This document shows, in pieces, positions 41,846 through 50,535 of a DNA stretch of 64,000 nucleotides. This DNA is from Sphingobacterium arenae (lineage in GTDB: Bacteria; Bacteroidota; Bacteroidia; Sphingobacteriales; Sphingobacteriaceae), in contig NZ_JACNYK010000001.1 in assembly GCF_014692505.1 (NCBI RefSeq), forward strand, positions 1,497,922-1,561,921, read 5' to 3'. Position 1 is the first letter of the stretch, and every line of letters begins with the position of its first letter. A program made the translations under genes and the position numbers. Below the pieces are notes generated by a model. It was given only the letters and a program-made list of their open reading frames with translations. It was not told where the DNA came from and made no database searches.

Positions 41846-43257
41846 TTATCTGCTAAAATTGTTGAAATGGATGTTTTGTAGGCTTTAATAGCCGGAATAA
41901 TTGCCGCTAAGATGCCGAGCAGGCAAGCAGCGAGGACTAAAACCAGTTCCCGTCCGTGAATATGAAAAGCCTCCATAAAATCTGCACTTTCAGTGGTTTG
42001 CTGACTAATAGCATACAAGGCCCCATGTCCAAGCAGTAATCCAAGTACTCCACCTACCCATGTAATCACTAAACCTTCGACTAATACCAAGCTGAAAAGT
42101 TTAGTTTTAGATGCGCCCATTGAACGCATGATAGCGAGGTCGTATTTACGCTCTTTCAAAGCGTTATAAAGACTAATAAACACACTTAGACCTGCGATAA
42201 GCATGATAATATAAGCCAGGATAGCAAGAGAATCTAATCCTACGCCCATTAGTGAGAATAAACGGGAGCTTTCGATTGCCGGCGATGCAGCCTGCATATC
42301 GGTTGATTCGTTCACCAAACGGGGAATAACCCCCATTGCCGCCGGCGAACTATATTTGATCAACAAGGCTGTCACTTCCTCACCGCGGTCTTCCAGCATA
42401 TCCGCTCCAATGCTTTTGACGAACATATCTTTCGGTTTTTCAGAAACCATTTCATCATGATCGTGTACATCCTCGTCATGTTTATGCTCTCCATGTGCAT
42501 GCTCGGTATGGTGCTCGTGTACATGGTCGCTGTGATCATGTTGATGGGCTTCGTGCTGATCATCGTCGTGTTTATGATCCGGATCGTGGTCATGCTCATG
42601 CGGTTCCCCATGTTCGTGTTCATGGTCATGCTCGCCATGGTGGAGCCCATGCACATCCCACACGCTTTCCAGATTGCATAAAATAAGGTTGTCCACAATA
42701 GATCCCGATTTTTCCAAAATACCGACTATTTTAAACGGATGCTCGTCGTGCACATGTCCATCTTCCGAAAGACCATGAGCTGTATGAAATTCATCACCAA
42801 TTTTCAGGCCCCTTTTGCGCGCCACCTCGCTCCCTATTACAGCTTCAAACGATGTTGTCCATGGTTCACCGTTTTCTATGGATAGTCCATATAGCTCCAA
42901 GTAAGAAGGCTCTGTACCAATGACGCGGTGTCCTTTGAAGTTATCACCTAAAGAGATAGGAACCGCCATCTCGATAAACGGATTTTCGCCGAGTTGCCTG
43001 GCCTCTGCCAATGCGATATTACCGGTGGGGTTGTCTACATGGTAAAGCGAACTCAGAATGAGCTGCAAAGGACTTCCCTTTGCTCCGACGACAAGATCGA
43101 TGTTTTTGGTGTTATTGGTGAGTTGCTTTTCGAACGTATCTCCCGTGATGTAAATAACACACAAAATGGCCACACCGAAAGCGGTGAGTAATATGCTGAG
43201 TAAGGTAGAGCCCAGTTGTTGGGTAATGTTTTTCCAGACGAGTTGCAAATTGTTCAT
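41842..43257 (-). CDS. ABC permease, MacB/LolC-like, with His-rich loop
   Basis: 471 residues with the FtsX/MacB topology: one helix (about 18-40), a large periplasmic domain, then three helices at about 345-370, 395-425 and 440-465. The conserved FtsX segment LYNALKERKYDLAIMRSMGASKTKLFSLVLVEGL is present. Within the periplasmic domain residues 203-267 contain 26 histidines in 65 residues plus many Asp/Glu, an apparent metal-binding loop. Encoded between the ATPase (2-bp gap) and the DUF3299 gene (4-bp overlap). Likely a metal-linked ABC exporter or importer; the loop is unusual for this fold. Confidence 0.85.
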   Translation of the reverse strand: MNNLQLVWKNITQQLGSTLLSILLTAFGVAILCVIYITGDTFEKQLTNNTKNIDLVVGAKGSPLQLILSSLYHVDNPTGNIALAEARQLGENPFIEMAVPISLGDNFKGHRVIGTEPSYLELYGLSIENGEPWTTSFEAVIGSEVARKRGLKIGDEFHTAHGLSEDGHVHDEHPFKIVGILEKSGSIVDNLILCNLESVWDVHGLHHGEHDHEHEHGEPHEHDHDPDHKHDDDQHEAHQHDHSDHVHEHHTEHAHGEHKHDEDVHDHDEMVSEKPKDMFVKSIGADMLEDRGEEVTALLIKYSSPAAMGVIPRLVNESTDMQAASPAIESSRLFSLMGVGLDSLAILAYIIMLIAGLSVFISLYNALKERKYDLAIMRSMGASKTKLFSLVLVEGLVITWVGGVLGLLLGHGALYAISQQTTESADFMEAFHIHGRELVLVLAACLLGILAAIIPAIKAYKTSISTILADK

Positions 43258-43259
43258 GC

Positions 43260-43898
43260 CTAAAGCTGATAAGAGTTAGCGAATTGATCCTTGATACGCT
43301 TATCGTGGGTAGCGATAAGTAGGGTAGAGCCGTAGTCGCTAGCAATGTTGAAAAGCAACTTTAATACGAGATCCGTATTTTTATCATCTAACGATGCCGT
43401 AGGCTCATCTGCTAGCAATAACCCCGGACGATTAACGACGGCCCTGGCTATGGCAACACGTTGTTTTTGGCCGCGGCTCAATTGGCTTGGCAATACTTGA
43501 GCTTTCTCCTTTAGTTGCAAATAATCCAACAGCTCGATAATAGTTTGTTCATCCACTGGATTTTTAGCTAGGCTCTGTGCCAGCTTGATATTTTCGGTTA
43601 TGGTGAGGTTTCGTAGAAGATGCGCTTCCTGAAATATAAAGCCAAGATTCTTTGCACGGAAAGCATCCAGCGTCGTGCCGTTCATGGTATATAAAGATTG
43701 ACCCATCAAGTGAACTTCGCCGGTAGTCGGTTTGGACAAACCACTCAATAAGTGTAAAAGTGTCGTTTTGCCACTCCCGGAGTCGCCTAAGAGCAAGCTA
43801 TGTTGGTTTTTCGCTATATGGATGTCAGGAAAGTCCAATTTAACACTTTGTGGGTATTGGTAACTTAACCCGACGGACGATAGTATCGTATCTGCCAT
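43260..43898 (-). CDS. ABC transporter ATP-binding protein, MacB/LolD type
   Basis: 212 residues. Walker A LGDSGSGKTTLLHLLSG, Q-loop FIFQEAHLLRNL, ABC signature LSRGQKQRVAIARAVVNRPGLLLADEPTASLD with Walker B, and H-loop LLIATHDKR. Matches the LolD/MacB ATPase subfamily. First gene of a three-gene operon with the His-rich permease and DUF3299 protein. Divergent from the TonB receptor at 44105; the shared 206-bp intergenic region has palindromes. Confidence 0.92.
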   Translation of the reverse strand: MADTILSSVGLSYQYPQSVKLDFPDIHIAKNQHSLLLGDSGSGKTTLLHLLSGLSKPTTGEVHLMGQSLYTMNGTTLDAFRAKNLGFIFQEAHLLRNLTITENIKLAQSLAKNPVDEQTIIELLDYLQLKEKAQVLPSQLSRGQKQRVAIARAVVNRPGLLLADEPTASLDDKNTDLVLKLLFNIASDYGSTLLIATHDKRIKDQFANSYQL

Positions 43899-43996
43899 AG
43901 TTGTTGTTTTAAGGCACCAAATTACTAACTATTATACACAACTCCGAATAAACAAATGAGGGATGCTAGGATTTAACGAAAAAAATACAAATCGCC

Positions 43997-44100
43997 CTAA
44001 CAAAGGTTAACAATTTATTAACAAACAAGTGATGTTTTAATAATTTAGTGTTAACAGTTAGCTAATATTATGCTCATAATATTGCAACATAATATTAACA
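43997..44100 (+). promoter_or_regulatory. Phased TTAACA repeats upstream of the TonB receptor
   Basis: TTAACA occurs at 44007, 44018, 44051 and 44095, and a one-mismatch copy CTAACA is at 43997. The exact matches are spaced 11, 33 and 44 bp (1, 3 and 4 helical turns of 11 bp). This is the geometry of direct-repeat operators such as the TTAACA-type PhoP boxes of Bacillus. AT-rich sequence can produce such hits by chance, so the role is hypothetical. Confidence 0.4.
44064..44096. promoter_or_regulatory. Palindromic operator-like site with a third half-site
   Basis: AATATTATG (44064-44072), CT, CATAATATT (44075-44083) is a perfect inverted repeat. A third copy of CATAATATT follows at 44088-44096. 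It lies 8 bp before the TonB-receptor ATG, in the region shared with the divergent ABC operon. Confidence 0.5.
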
Positions 44101-44104
44101 CACG

Positions 44105-46828
44105 ATGATTAAGTTTAGTTATTATGTTGCTTTAATCGTTACGCTAGTCACTGTACAGGCTGCGCGGGTTAACGCACAACAATTTGGGGTAAAAGGGAAG
44201 GTCTTAGATATTGAAACCTATCAACCTATTTCTGGCGTGAGCATCAAAATCGCGAACACGCAATATGCAACCTCGACGGACAATGCCGGAGAGTTTTCGA
44301 TTACATTACCGGAGAAACAGACGGAATATGTTCTTGTCAGTACGTTCGTAGGATACGATACCGATTCTACCGCATTCAACGTGGGAGCCAGCGAATGGGA
44401 ATATGTACCGGTAGTGATGGTCAATGCGAATTCTACGTTAGAAGAGGTCGTCATTACGAGAAGGAGAGAGCGCATCAGTGAAGCGGCTCTGTTGGCAGAG
44501 CGTAAGGCGTCTAACTTAATGTTAGAAAAAATTGGTGCACAGGAGTTGTCGAGAAAGGGAGTTAGTAATGCGGAAGCTGCATTGACAAAAATGAGTGGAG
44601 TAACCAAATCTGCAAGTGGAGCGAATGTATTTGTACGTGGTCTAGGTGATCGTTACAACAGTTCATCATTAAACGGTTTGGCGCTCCCGTCAGAAGATCC
44701 ATTGAATAAGAATATTTCCTTGGATTTCTTCGGTACGGGCATTATTCAAAGTATTGGGGTAAATAAAACGTTTAATCCTGCTATCGGGGGAGATGTTGCT
44801 GGTGCGAATATAGATATCGTATCTAAGGAATTATCGGAGGAAGCTTTCTTTGAAATAGGCGCTTCAGCAGGCGTTAACTCTCAGGCGGTTAAAGCAACAG
44901 ACTTTAAGCGTATTTCCGGAACGAATTGGTTCGGTTCACTACAGGAGAGAACACATTCGATTACGGATCTCTCACAATACCAGTTTAAAAACAGCTGGGA
45001 TCCGAAGAATGTAAAAAATCCCGTAAATTCTAGTTTTTCTTTGTCTGGCGGAAAAAAATTTAGAATAGGTGATGGAAATCTAGATGTATTTTTAACCGGA
45101 AACTTCAATTCCGAGTATCGTGATTTTGATGGTATTTCCAGACAGACGCTGCAAAATGGAAATATCCTGATTGATCAAAATATGCGTCGATCTCAATACA
45201 ATGTTTCGAAGACCGGTATGGCTAACTTGAAATATACGTTTAATAACAACTTTATCGCATTTAATTCTTTATATATCAATGATCAAATGCAAGATTTTGG
45301 GCATTATTATGGCAAGCACGAAGCTATCAATATCGGTGATAAGCGCTTGTTTCAAAGAAGCTACGTTGTTGACAATAATCTATATGTCAATCAATTATTG
45401 TCGAAATTGAATTTGTCGGAAAATTGGCAATTGGACTTAGGTGTAGGCTATAATGTTGTAAACGGGATAGAGCCAGATCGTCGTACGACCAATCTATATG
45501 AGCGTGACGGCATCATACGTGTATTGAACGATGGAAGAGGGACAGATAACGAACGTTATTACTCAGATATGTTTGAAAAAGGATGGACTGCAAAAGCTCT
45601 TGCTACTTACAAATTTAATAATGACGACAATTTCGATAGAAAAATCGAATTTGGATACAATGGTAGTACTGCGAGGCGAGAATTCAACGCCAATATTTTT
45701 GTCCACAATTTAAGGATGCCTTACGAAGTTGATAATATTGATGTACATTTTGATGATATTTTTAGTGGGGCTGCTCAAGATGCTGGAAGATACTATCTAG
45801 AAACACTCGGTAGTACGCTTAACCCATATTGGTATAAAGGCGATAAACAATCACATTCTGCCTTAGCTTTTGGAACATACCAGTTTACTGACAGATTTAC
45901 TGCGGTATTAGGTTTACGCTATGATAAGGTCATGCAAGAGGTTACTTTTTTTACGCAAAACTACAGTAGTGATCTGAACGGTCCTTCCAAAATTGATAAG
46001 GACTTCTTCCTTCCTAGTTTGAATCTAAAATATGTCTTAACAGACAAAAGTAATCTAAGAACATCTTTCAGCAAGTCATATACTTTGCCCCAATTTATAG
46101 AACTAGCACCTTTTCGGAATACATTTGCGACCTATAAATCAGAGGGTTATCCAGATCTAGTGCCTGTTGAGAACTATAATGTAGATGTAAAATGGGAACT
46201 TTTCCCATCGGACAGCGAATTAATTGCTGTGGGAGCATTTTATAAACAGCTTAAAAATCCGATAGCAAGAACGGAAATGCCGGTTGCGGGTAATACCGTT
46301 TCATATAGGAATGTAGGAACGACCGCACAAGTTGCAGGTGCAGAAATCGAAGTGAAGAAGAACTTGTTTAAAACGCAGACAACACATGGTGAAAATGTGC
46401 TTTCTGCGGGTGCGAACTTATCTTATTTATATTCGATGCAAGATTTGGCAACTTCGCCAGCCGAATTTACAGAAGATGAAAGTGCTTTGCAGGGCGCATC
46501 GCCGTTCTTGGCAAACGCCGATGTATCTTATTTATTCCATGGACGGAAATGGAATGTTACGTCGTCTGTTGTGTTTAATTATTTCAGCGATCGTATTTAT
46601 ACCATCGGAACACGAGGATTTAATAATATTGTCGAAAAAGGGGTTCCCGTTTTAGATTTTGTAGCTAATGCCTCCATTAACAAGAACTGGGGAGTGAATA
46701 TCAAAGCTCGTAATATCCTGAATGCAGCAATTGAGCTAGAACGTGAGTCTAATTCAGGCGAAAGTATCGTGTTGGAATCCTATACAAGAGGAGTAGATGG
46801 GAGTATTGGTGTTTCTTATAAGTTTTAA
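44105..46828 (+). CDS. TonB-dependent receptor with carboxypeptidase-regulatory-like domain
   Basis: 907 residues. Signal peptide (cleavage about VNAQ), then an N-terminal CarboxypepD_reg-like beta domain (about 27-115), the plug (about 130-250, with LTKMSGVTKSASGANVFVRGLGDRYNSSSLNG) and a 22-strand barrel ending in a terminal aromatic strand (VSYKF). Outer-membrane receptor energised by TonB. The substrate is unknown. It lacks a SusD partner; instead a surface lipoprotein follows 62 bp downstream. Divergent to the His-rich ABC operon, so a shared metal or phosphate regulon is possible. Confidence 0.93.
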   Translation: MIKFSYYVALIVTLVTVQAARVNAQQFGVKGKVLDIETYQPISGVSIKIANTQYATSTDNAGEFSITLPEKQTEYVLVSTFVGYDTDSTAFNVGASEWEYVPVVMVNANSTLEEVVITRRRERISEAALLAERKASNLMLEKIGAQELSRKGVSNAEAALTKMSGVTKSASGANVFVRGLGDRYNSSSLNGLALPSEDPLNKNISLDFFGTGIIQSIGVNKTFNPAIGGDVAGANIDIVSKELSEEAFFEIGASAGVNSQAVKATDFKRISGTNWFGSLQERTHSITDLSQYQFKNSWDPKNVKNPVNSSFSLSGGKKFRIGDGNLDVFLTGNFNSEYRDFDGISRQTLQNGNILIDQNMRRSQYNVSKTGMANLKYTFNNNFIAFNSLYINDQMQDFGHYYGKHEAINIGDKRLFQRSYVVDNNLYVNQLLSKLNLSENWQLDLGVGYNVVNGIEPDRRTTNLYERDGIIRVLNDGRGTDNERYYSDMFEKGWTAKALATYKFNNDDNFDRKIEFGYNGSTARREFNANIFVHNLRMPYEVDNIDVHFDDIFSGAAQDAGRYYLETLGSTLNPYWYKGDKQSHSALAFGTYQFTDRFTAVLGLRYDKVMQEVTFFTQNYSSDLNGPSKIDKDFFLPSLNLKYVLTDKSNLRTSFSKSYTLPQFIELAPFRNTFATYKSEGYPDLVPVENYNVDVKWELFPSDSELIAVGAFYKQLKNPIARTEMPVAGNTVSYRNVGTTAQVAGAEIEVKKNLFKTQTTHGENVLSAGANLSYLYSMQDLATSPAEFTEDESALQGASPFLANADVSYLFHGRKWNVTSSVVFNYFSDRIYTIGTRGFNNIVEKGVPVLDFVANASINKNWGVNIKARNILNAAIELERESNSGESIVLESYTRGVDGSIGVSYKF

Positions 46829-46890
46829 CAGTAAGATAACATCAGCTTAATGATGGATTTAAAAGAGAAGATTAATATTGCACTATAAAA

Positions 46891-48048
46891 ATGAAGAAGA
46901 TTATGAAAACAAAATTACTTGCAATCGTAACCGTTTCTGCGCTAGCCTTTACAGCTTGTTCAGATGACGACAATCCAACACCAGGACAAGAAGATGTGGT
47001 TTTAACGGAGTTAAAAGGCAATATCACTGGAAATGCTACGCTAGGATCCACTAATGTTCCCTTGAGTGGTGCAACGATCGTCAGGGAAGGAGCAACGTTA
47101 ACCATTCCTGAAGGAACAACGATCACGGCAGATGCGGCTGGAACAGGAACATATTTGTTGGTGGAGCGTGGGGCTAAAATTATTGCTGAAGGTACGGCCG
47201 ATAACCCGATTGTATTTACATCTTCAGGAGGCAAGTCTGCTAGCTGGGGAGGACTGTTAATAAACGGCTATGCACCTATCTCACGTTCTGAAGGTGGTTC
47301 TCTTGAAGCAGCTACTGAAATTGCGGGAAATATTATGTTTGGTGGTGATAAACCCAACGATAATTCTGGTATCCTAAAATTTGTTAAAATTGAATACTCA
47401 GGCGCTAAAATTGATAATGATGCGGAACACAATGGATTAACATTGAATGGAGTAGGAAACGGTACTGTCATTAGCGATATCTTTATCGTTGACGGAGCAG
47501 ATGATGCGATCGAATTCTTTGGCGGAACAGTTAATGTAACTAACTTGTTAGTGGTCAACTCGGAAGACGATATGTTTGATTTCTCGCAAGGGTACAGTGG
47601 TACACTGGCGAATGCATATGGTGTATGGGAACCAAGTTATGTAAGTACTTCTAGTGATCCACGTGGTATAGAAGCTGACGGTAACTTAGACGGTGACGGT
47701 CCAGATGACATAAATCAATCAAATTTTACGGTCAAAGATATGACGATTGTAAACCGATCGCAAGCAGATATGAATGACATGATCAAAATCAGAAGAGGTG
47801 CTACGGCCACAATTACTAATCTTTTATTAGAAATTGCAGAAGGTGCTAAGTTTGTGGAGACTGATATCATTGATTTTGAAGATGGTAAAGGTGCGGGTGA
47901 AAGCACTTCTTCTATTACGTATACTTTCAATCCAGCATCTTTGTTTGATGCGTCCAAAGTGAAAGACGAAGGTGCTACAATCACGAAAAACGATTCGCAA
48001 ACAGGTGCAAATACTTCAGTATTCAGCTGGACAGGTTATTCTTTCTAA
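46891..48048 (+). CDS. Surface lipoprotein with right-handed beta-helix fold
   Basis: 385 residues. Lipobox AFTAC with Cys at about 23, followed by SDDDN, the acidic post-Cys signal seen in surface-exported Bacteroidota lipoproteins. The rest has repeated short strands with Gly/Asn turns (GATLTIPEGTTITADAAGTG, GAKIIAEGTADNPIVFTSSGG) typical of a parallel beta-helix. Not SusD-like. Encoded 62 bp after the TonB receptor, probably its partner (substrate capture or gate). Terminator at 48096. Function not recognised. Confidence 0.8.
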   Translation: MKKIMKTKLLAIVTVSALAFTACSDDDNPTPGQEDVVLTELKGNITGNATLGSTNVPLSGATIVREGATLTIPEGTTITADAAGTGTYLLVERGAKIIAEGTADNPIVFTSSGGKSASWGGLLINGYAPISRSEGGSLEAATEIAGNIMFGGDKPNDNSGILKFVKIEYSGAKIDNDAEHNGLTLNGVGNGTVISDIFIVDGADDAIEFFGGTVNVTNLLVVNSEDDMFDFSQGYSGTLANAYGVWEPSYVSTSSDPRGIEADGNLDGDGPDDINQSNFTVKDMTIVNRSQADMNDMIKIRRGATATITNLLLEIAEGAKFVETDIIDFEDGKGAGESTSSITYTFNPASLFDASKVKDEGATITKNDSQTGANTSVFSWTGYSF

Positions 48049-48095
48049 GCTTGTGTAAAAAGCGGATACGCTTCAGAACATAAAAAATACCTCTC

Positions 48096-48132
48096 AAAAA
48101 GCCGGCTTCCTATAAGGAGCTGGCTTTTTTTT
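48096..48132 (+). terminator. Terminator after the beta-helix lipoprotein
   Basis: AAAAAGCCGGCTTCC pairs with GGAGCTGGCTTTTT (48116-48129), loop TATAA, followed by a T run. Closes the TonB receptor/lipoprotein transcript before the MACPF gene. Confidence 0.85.
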
Positions 48133-48212
48133 GGTGTTTTAACAAAACGATAATATTGCTCTCATTAACGGATGACATTAAATTTGTTATTTCGGCTAAC
48201 TAGCAAAAGAAT

Positions 48213-49283
48213 ATGATAAAGATTAAATTTATACTTCCATTAACGATGATAATGGTTAGTTGCTTCATCGGCTGTGAGAAAAATACGTCAGATGAGCCTG
48301 AAATAACGGATTCGGAAATCGTAGAACCAACATTAGAAGAACCAATAGAACTCAAATTTGTGATTAAGAACCTCGCGGAGGGCAATAGTACGACAGATGT
48401 AGAAGGGTATGGCGAGCTTAATTTTTTAGGGTTTGGCTATGATGTTACCGGTAAATATTCTCATAAGAGTTCCGTTAGAGAGGCTATAATTAATACACCG
48501 ACATTTGGACAAGACAATCCCAGCCGTCTTGATGTACGATTTATTCGTGAAGCGAGTTTTACAACCGTTTATGGCGTCGATTCGGAGGATTTTACAAATT
48601 GGTTGACAGATGAAACGACTGATACCAATTACTTTAAGGGCAATATCATACATCCTTTTCCAAATACCGATCCCAAAGGAAGTAAATACGTTTATGGGCT
48701 GTATGATACCTATATACAACACAAACGACTCAGAATATTTCGAAATCCCGGAGAAAACCGTTTGATACGGTATTTGACCAAAAATTTTCAAACCGACAGC
48801 GAATCTCTGAAACCAGCGGAACTTGTTGAAAAATATGGCACACATGTGTTACTTTCTTTGTTTACCGGAGCTAAGCTAAGCTTAGATTACCAAGCCGAAT
48901 ATACAGGGAAAGACAGACAAAATGCTGTGAAGAACAGTTTTAACCTTGGTCTAAGTGAGTGTTTTGGATTTTTTTATGGCTCTTTTGATCCAATAGATTC
49001 AACGGCGCTCAAGGATGTGGGTACTCCGATAATCGCTTTCGAAGCAATTGGAGGTGATCCATCTAAAATAGTAATAGATAATACGCGAGGTTATAATCCA
49101 AAGGTTAGTATTTCGGAATGGTCAAAAAGTGTCAACGAAGATAATCATCGGTTTGTATATATTGATGGTCTCGATAACTTGTTGCCTATTTCAGAGCTTA
49201 TAGAAGATGCTGAGAAAAAACAAAAGGTAGAGGTTTATATTAATGACTATATTAAGGCGAATGAAGTGAAGTTGAACAACTAA
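48213..49283 (+). CDS. MACPF-domain lipoprotein, BSAP-like
   Basis: 356 residues. Lipobox ends CFIGC (Cys about residue 21). The core contains the MACPF signature KYGTHVLLSLFTGAKLSLDYQAEYTG, with the YGTH motif, and the later SISEWSKSVNEDNHRFVYIDGLDNLLPISELI region typical of membrane-attack-complex/perforin proteins. In Bacteroidales such secreted proteins (BSAP) kill related strains by pore formation; that role here is inferred. No immunity gene or LPS variant gene is visible. A decayed region follows. Confidence 0.82.
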   Translation: MIKIKFILPLTMIMVSCFIGCEKNTSDEPEITDSEIVEPTLEEPIELKFVIKNLAEGNSTTDVEGYGELNFLGFGYDVTGKYSHKSSVREAIINTPTFGQDNPSRLDVRFIREASFTTVYGVDSEDFTNWLTDETTDTNYFKGNIIHPFPNTDPKGSKYVYGLYDTYIQHKRLRIFRNPGENRLIRYLTKNFQTDSESLKPAELVEKYGTHVLLSLFTGAKLSLDYQAEYTGKDRQNAVKNSFNLGLSECFGFFYGSFDPIDSTALKDVGTPIIAFEAIGGDPSKIVIDNTRGYNPKVSISEWSKSVNEDNHRFVYIDGLDNLLPISELIEDAEKKQKVEVYINDYIKANEVKLNN

Positions 49284-49291
49284 CTAGCAAG

Positions 49292-49582
49292 ATGCGCTTG
49301 TTGACAGCCTGAGGTGCGCTGTTCAGTCGCTACAATAATTATATGAGCGAATGGAAGGGACAGGATGAAGATCAGGTCTATCTTGTGTATGGCCCGCCGA
49401 TGCGTAAACAAGCGCTTAAAGATGGGTGAACACTTATAGCGTATGCTTATAAAGCACTGGATGGAGACAGCATAATCACATGCGGGATTAGATTCAAGCT
49501 GCATGATGGTGTTGTTGAGCAAGCGAACTACGGAGGTAATTACGGTGCGGTATCACGTTTTGTGAAAGGCCTTGGAAAGTAG
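49292..49582 (+). pseudogene. Decayed plus-strand frame with in-frame TGA codons
   Basis: One reading frame gives a continuous hydrophilic peptide interrupted by TGA at 49310 and 49427 and ended by TAG at 49580. The part after 49343 reads MSEWKGQDEDQVYLVYGP... before the second TGA and GVVEQANYGGNYGAVSRF after it. Similar composition on both sides of the stops suggests a degraded gene rather than noise. The base composition is more GC-rich than flanking DNA. I do not recognise the protein. No intact gene is present. Confidence 0.4.
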
Positions 49583-49589
49583 TGTCTAG

Positions 49590-49921
49590 TCGTATTCCGA
49601 GAAAATAGCCATTTTGTACATTTACATAGAGCCTTCCGCAATGTAGTTAGCGGCTATGTACAGTGACATAATCAACAAAGCAAAGTAGTTGTCGGCTTTG
49701 ACGGGTTACAATATATACTTGTTGCTTGACATAACGGCTACGTCACTCTAATGGGCGACTAACTAAAGTGACATAATCCATTTGTCCCCGCTCAAGTGAA
49801 ACATGCCGTCTGCTTTAACGGCGATGTCCATGTAATCGACGACAAAGTCACGGAACAAGATCAACAACCCATCTGACAACGAAAAGATGTTCCGTGCCGG
49901 CATTGACATGTAACCGTACAT
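49590..49921 (-). pseudogene. Decayed minus-strand repeat frame with a 52-codon ORF
   Basis: The minus strand from 49921 opens with a 52-residue ORF (MYGYMSMPARNIFSLSDGLL..., stop at 49763). The same frame continues for another 50 or more codons with four in-frame stops, yet it repeats sequence: VKADGMFHLSGDKWIMSL and VKADNYFALLIMSL, 35 codons apart. On the plus strand this is seen as AGTGACATAATC at 49662-49673 and 49767-49778. It looks like the ruin of a repeat-containing gene. Confidence 0.4.
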
Positions 49922-50088
49922 AATCGCTTAGACCTATCCAAAACGTTTGTGAGTCAAAAGTGAGTTTTCACTTCCAAATTTCTTTATATGTATAGAATTC
50001 TATATATTCACAAATATACAAAGGAGTATTAGAGAGGAAAACACCTGGGAGTAATTCATTTTATTTATAGCAATATAGTATCCTAACC
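49922..50088. other. Intergenic segment with a 14-bp palindrome
   Basis: AT-rich region with the perfect palindrome TATAGAATTCTATA at 49991-50004. It lies about 85 bp before the next start. No promoter consensus is clear. Nothing else is visible. Confidence 0.35.
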
Positions 50089-50535
50089 ATGATTATCAAA
50101 AAATACGGAATCGCATTAAGCTTGTTGATGGCCAGTCTATTTAGCTTCAGCCAAACAAAGCTACCTTCCATGATGGTGAAGGATATCGATAAAGCAACGG
50201 CATTCGAGGAATTAGTGGAACTATTGGCAGAGAGTGACTATTTCATCCAAAATATAGAAAAAGATGTGGGATTTATTCAAATTAAACGTATTCAAAAAAA
50301 GAAGGCAGGCATATTTGGTAAAAATACGGGAGATAGAATAGTTTATAATATATTATTGCGAGAAAGGGAAGGAGGGGGCGTTCTGCTTATGCTGCAAGCC
50401 AATGTAGAAAAGGAGGTATGGAATGGTCAGGTTAATGGCAGCGAGTACTATTATAGGGATGAGGGGGTCTCTAGCGACCCCAAAGATTATGAAGAACTGC
50501 TAAAGCTGATCGAATCTCATTTTGAAAATCAGTAA
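50089..50535 (+). CDS. Hypothetical secreted protein
   Basis: 148 residues with a signal peptide (cleavage about FSFSQT). The mature part is a mix of short strands and helices with the basic patch IKRIQKKKAGIFGKN and a mainly hydrophilic surface. I do not recognise the family. The C-terminus overlaps the convergent multicopper oxidase stop by 7 bp. No further clue to its function. Confidence 0.75.
   Translation: MIIKKYGIALSLLMASLFSFSQTKLPSMMVKDIDKATAFEELVELLAESDYFIQNIEKDVGFIQIKRIQKKKAGIFGKNTGDRIVYNILLREREGGGVLLMLQANVEKEVWNGQVNGSEYYYRDEGVSSDPKDYEELLKLIESHFENQ

Noticed and set aside
42457..42681. Plus-strand ORFs opposite the His-rich loop of the permease
   Set aside because: The Met/Val- or Arg/His-rich peptides are only the complement of repetitive CAC/CAT-type codons on the real strand.
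49343..49582. Recoded gene with TGA read as Trp
   Set aside because: Nothing else in the window uses an altered code, and the frame is short with no family match. Decay is the simpler explanation.
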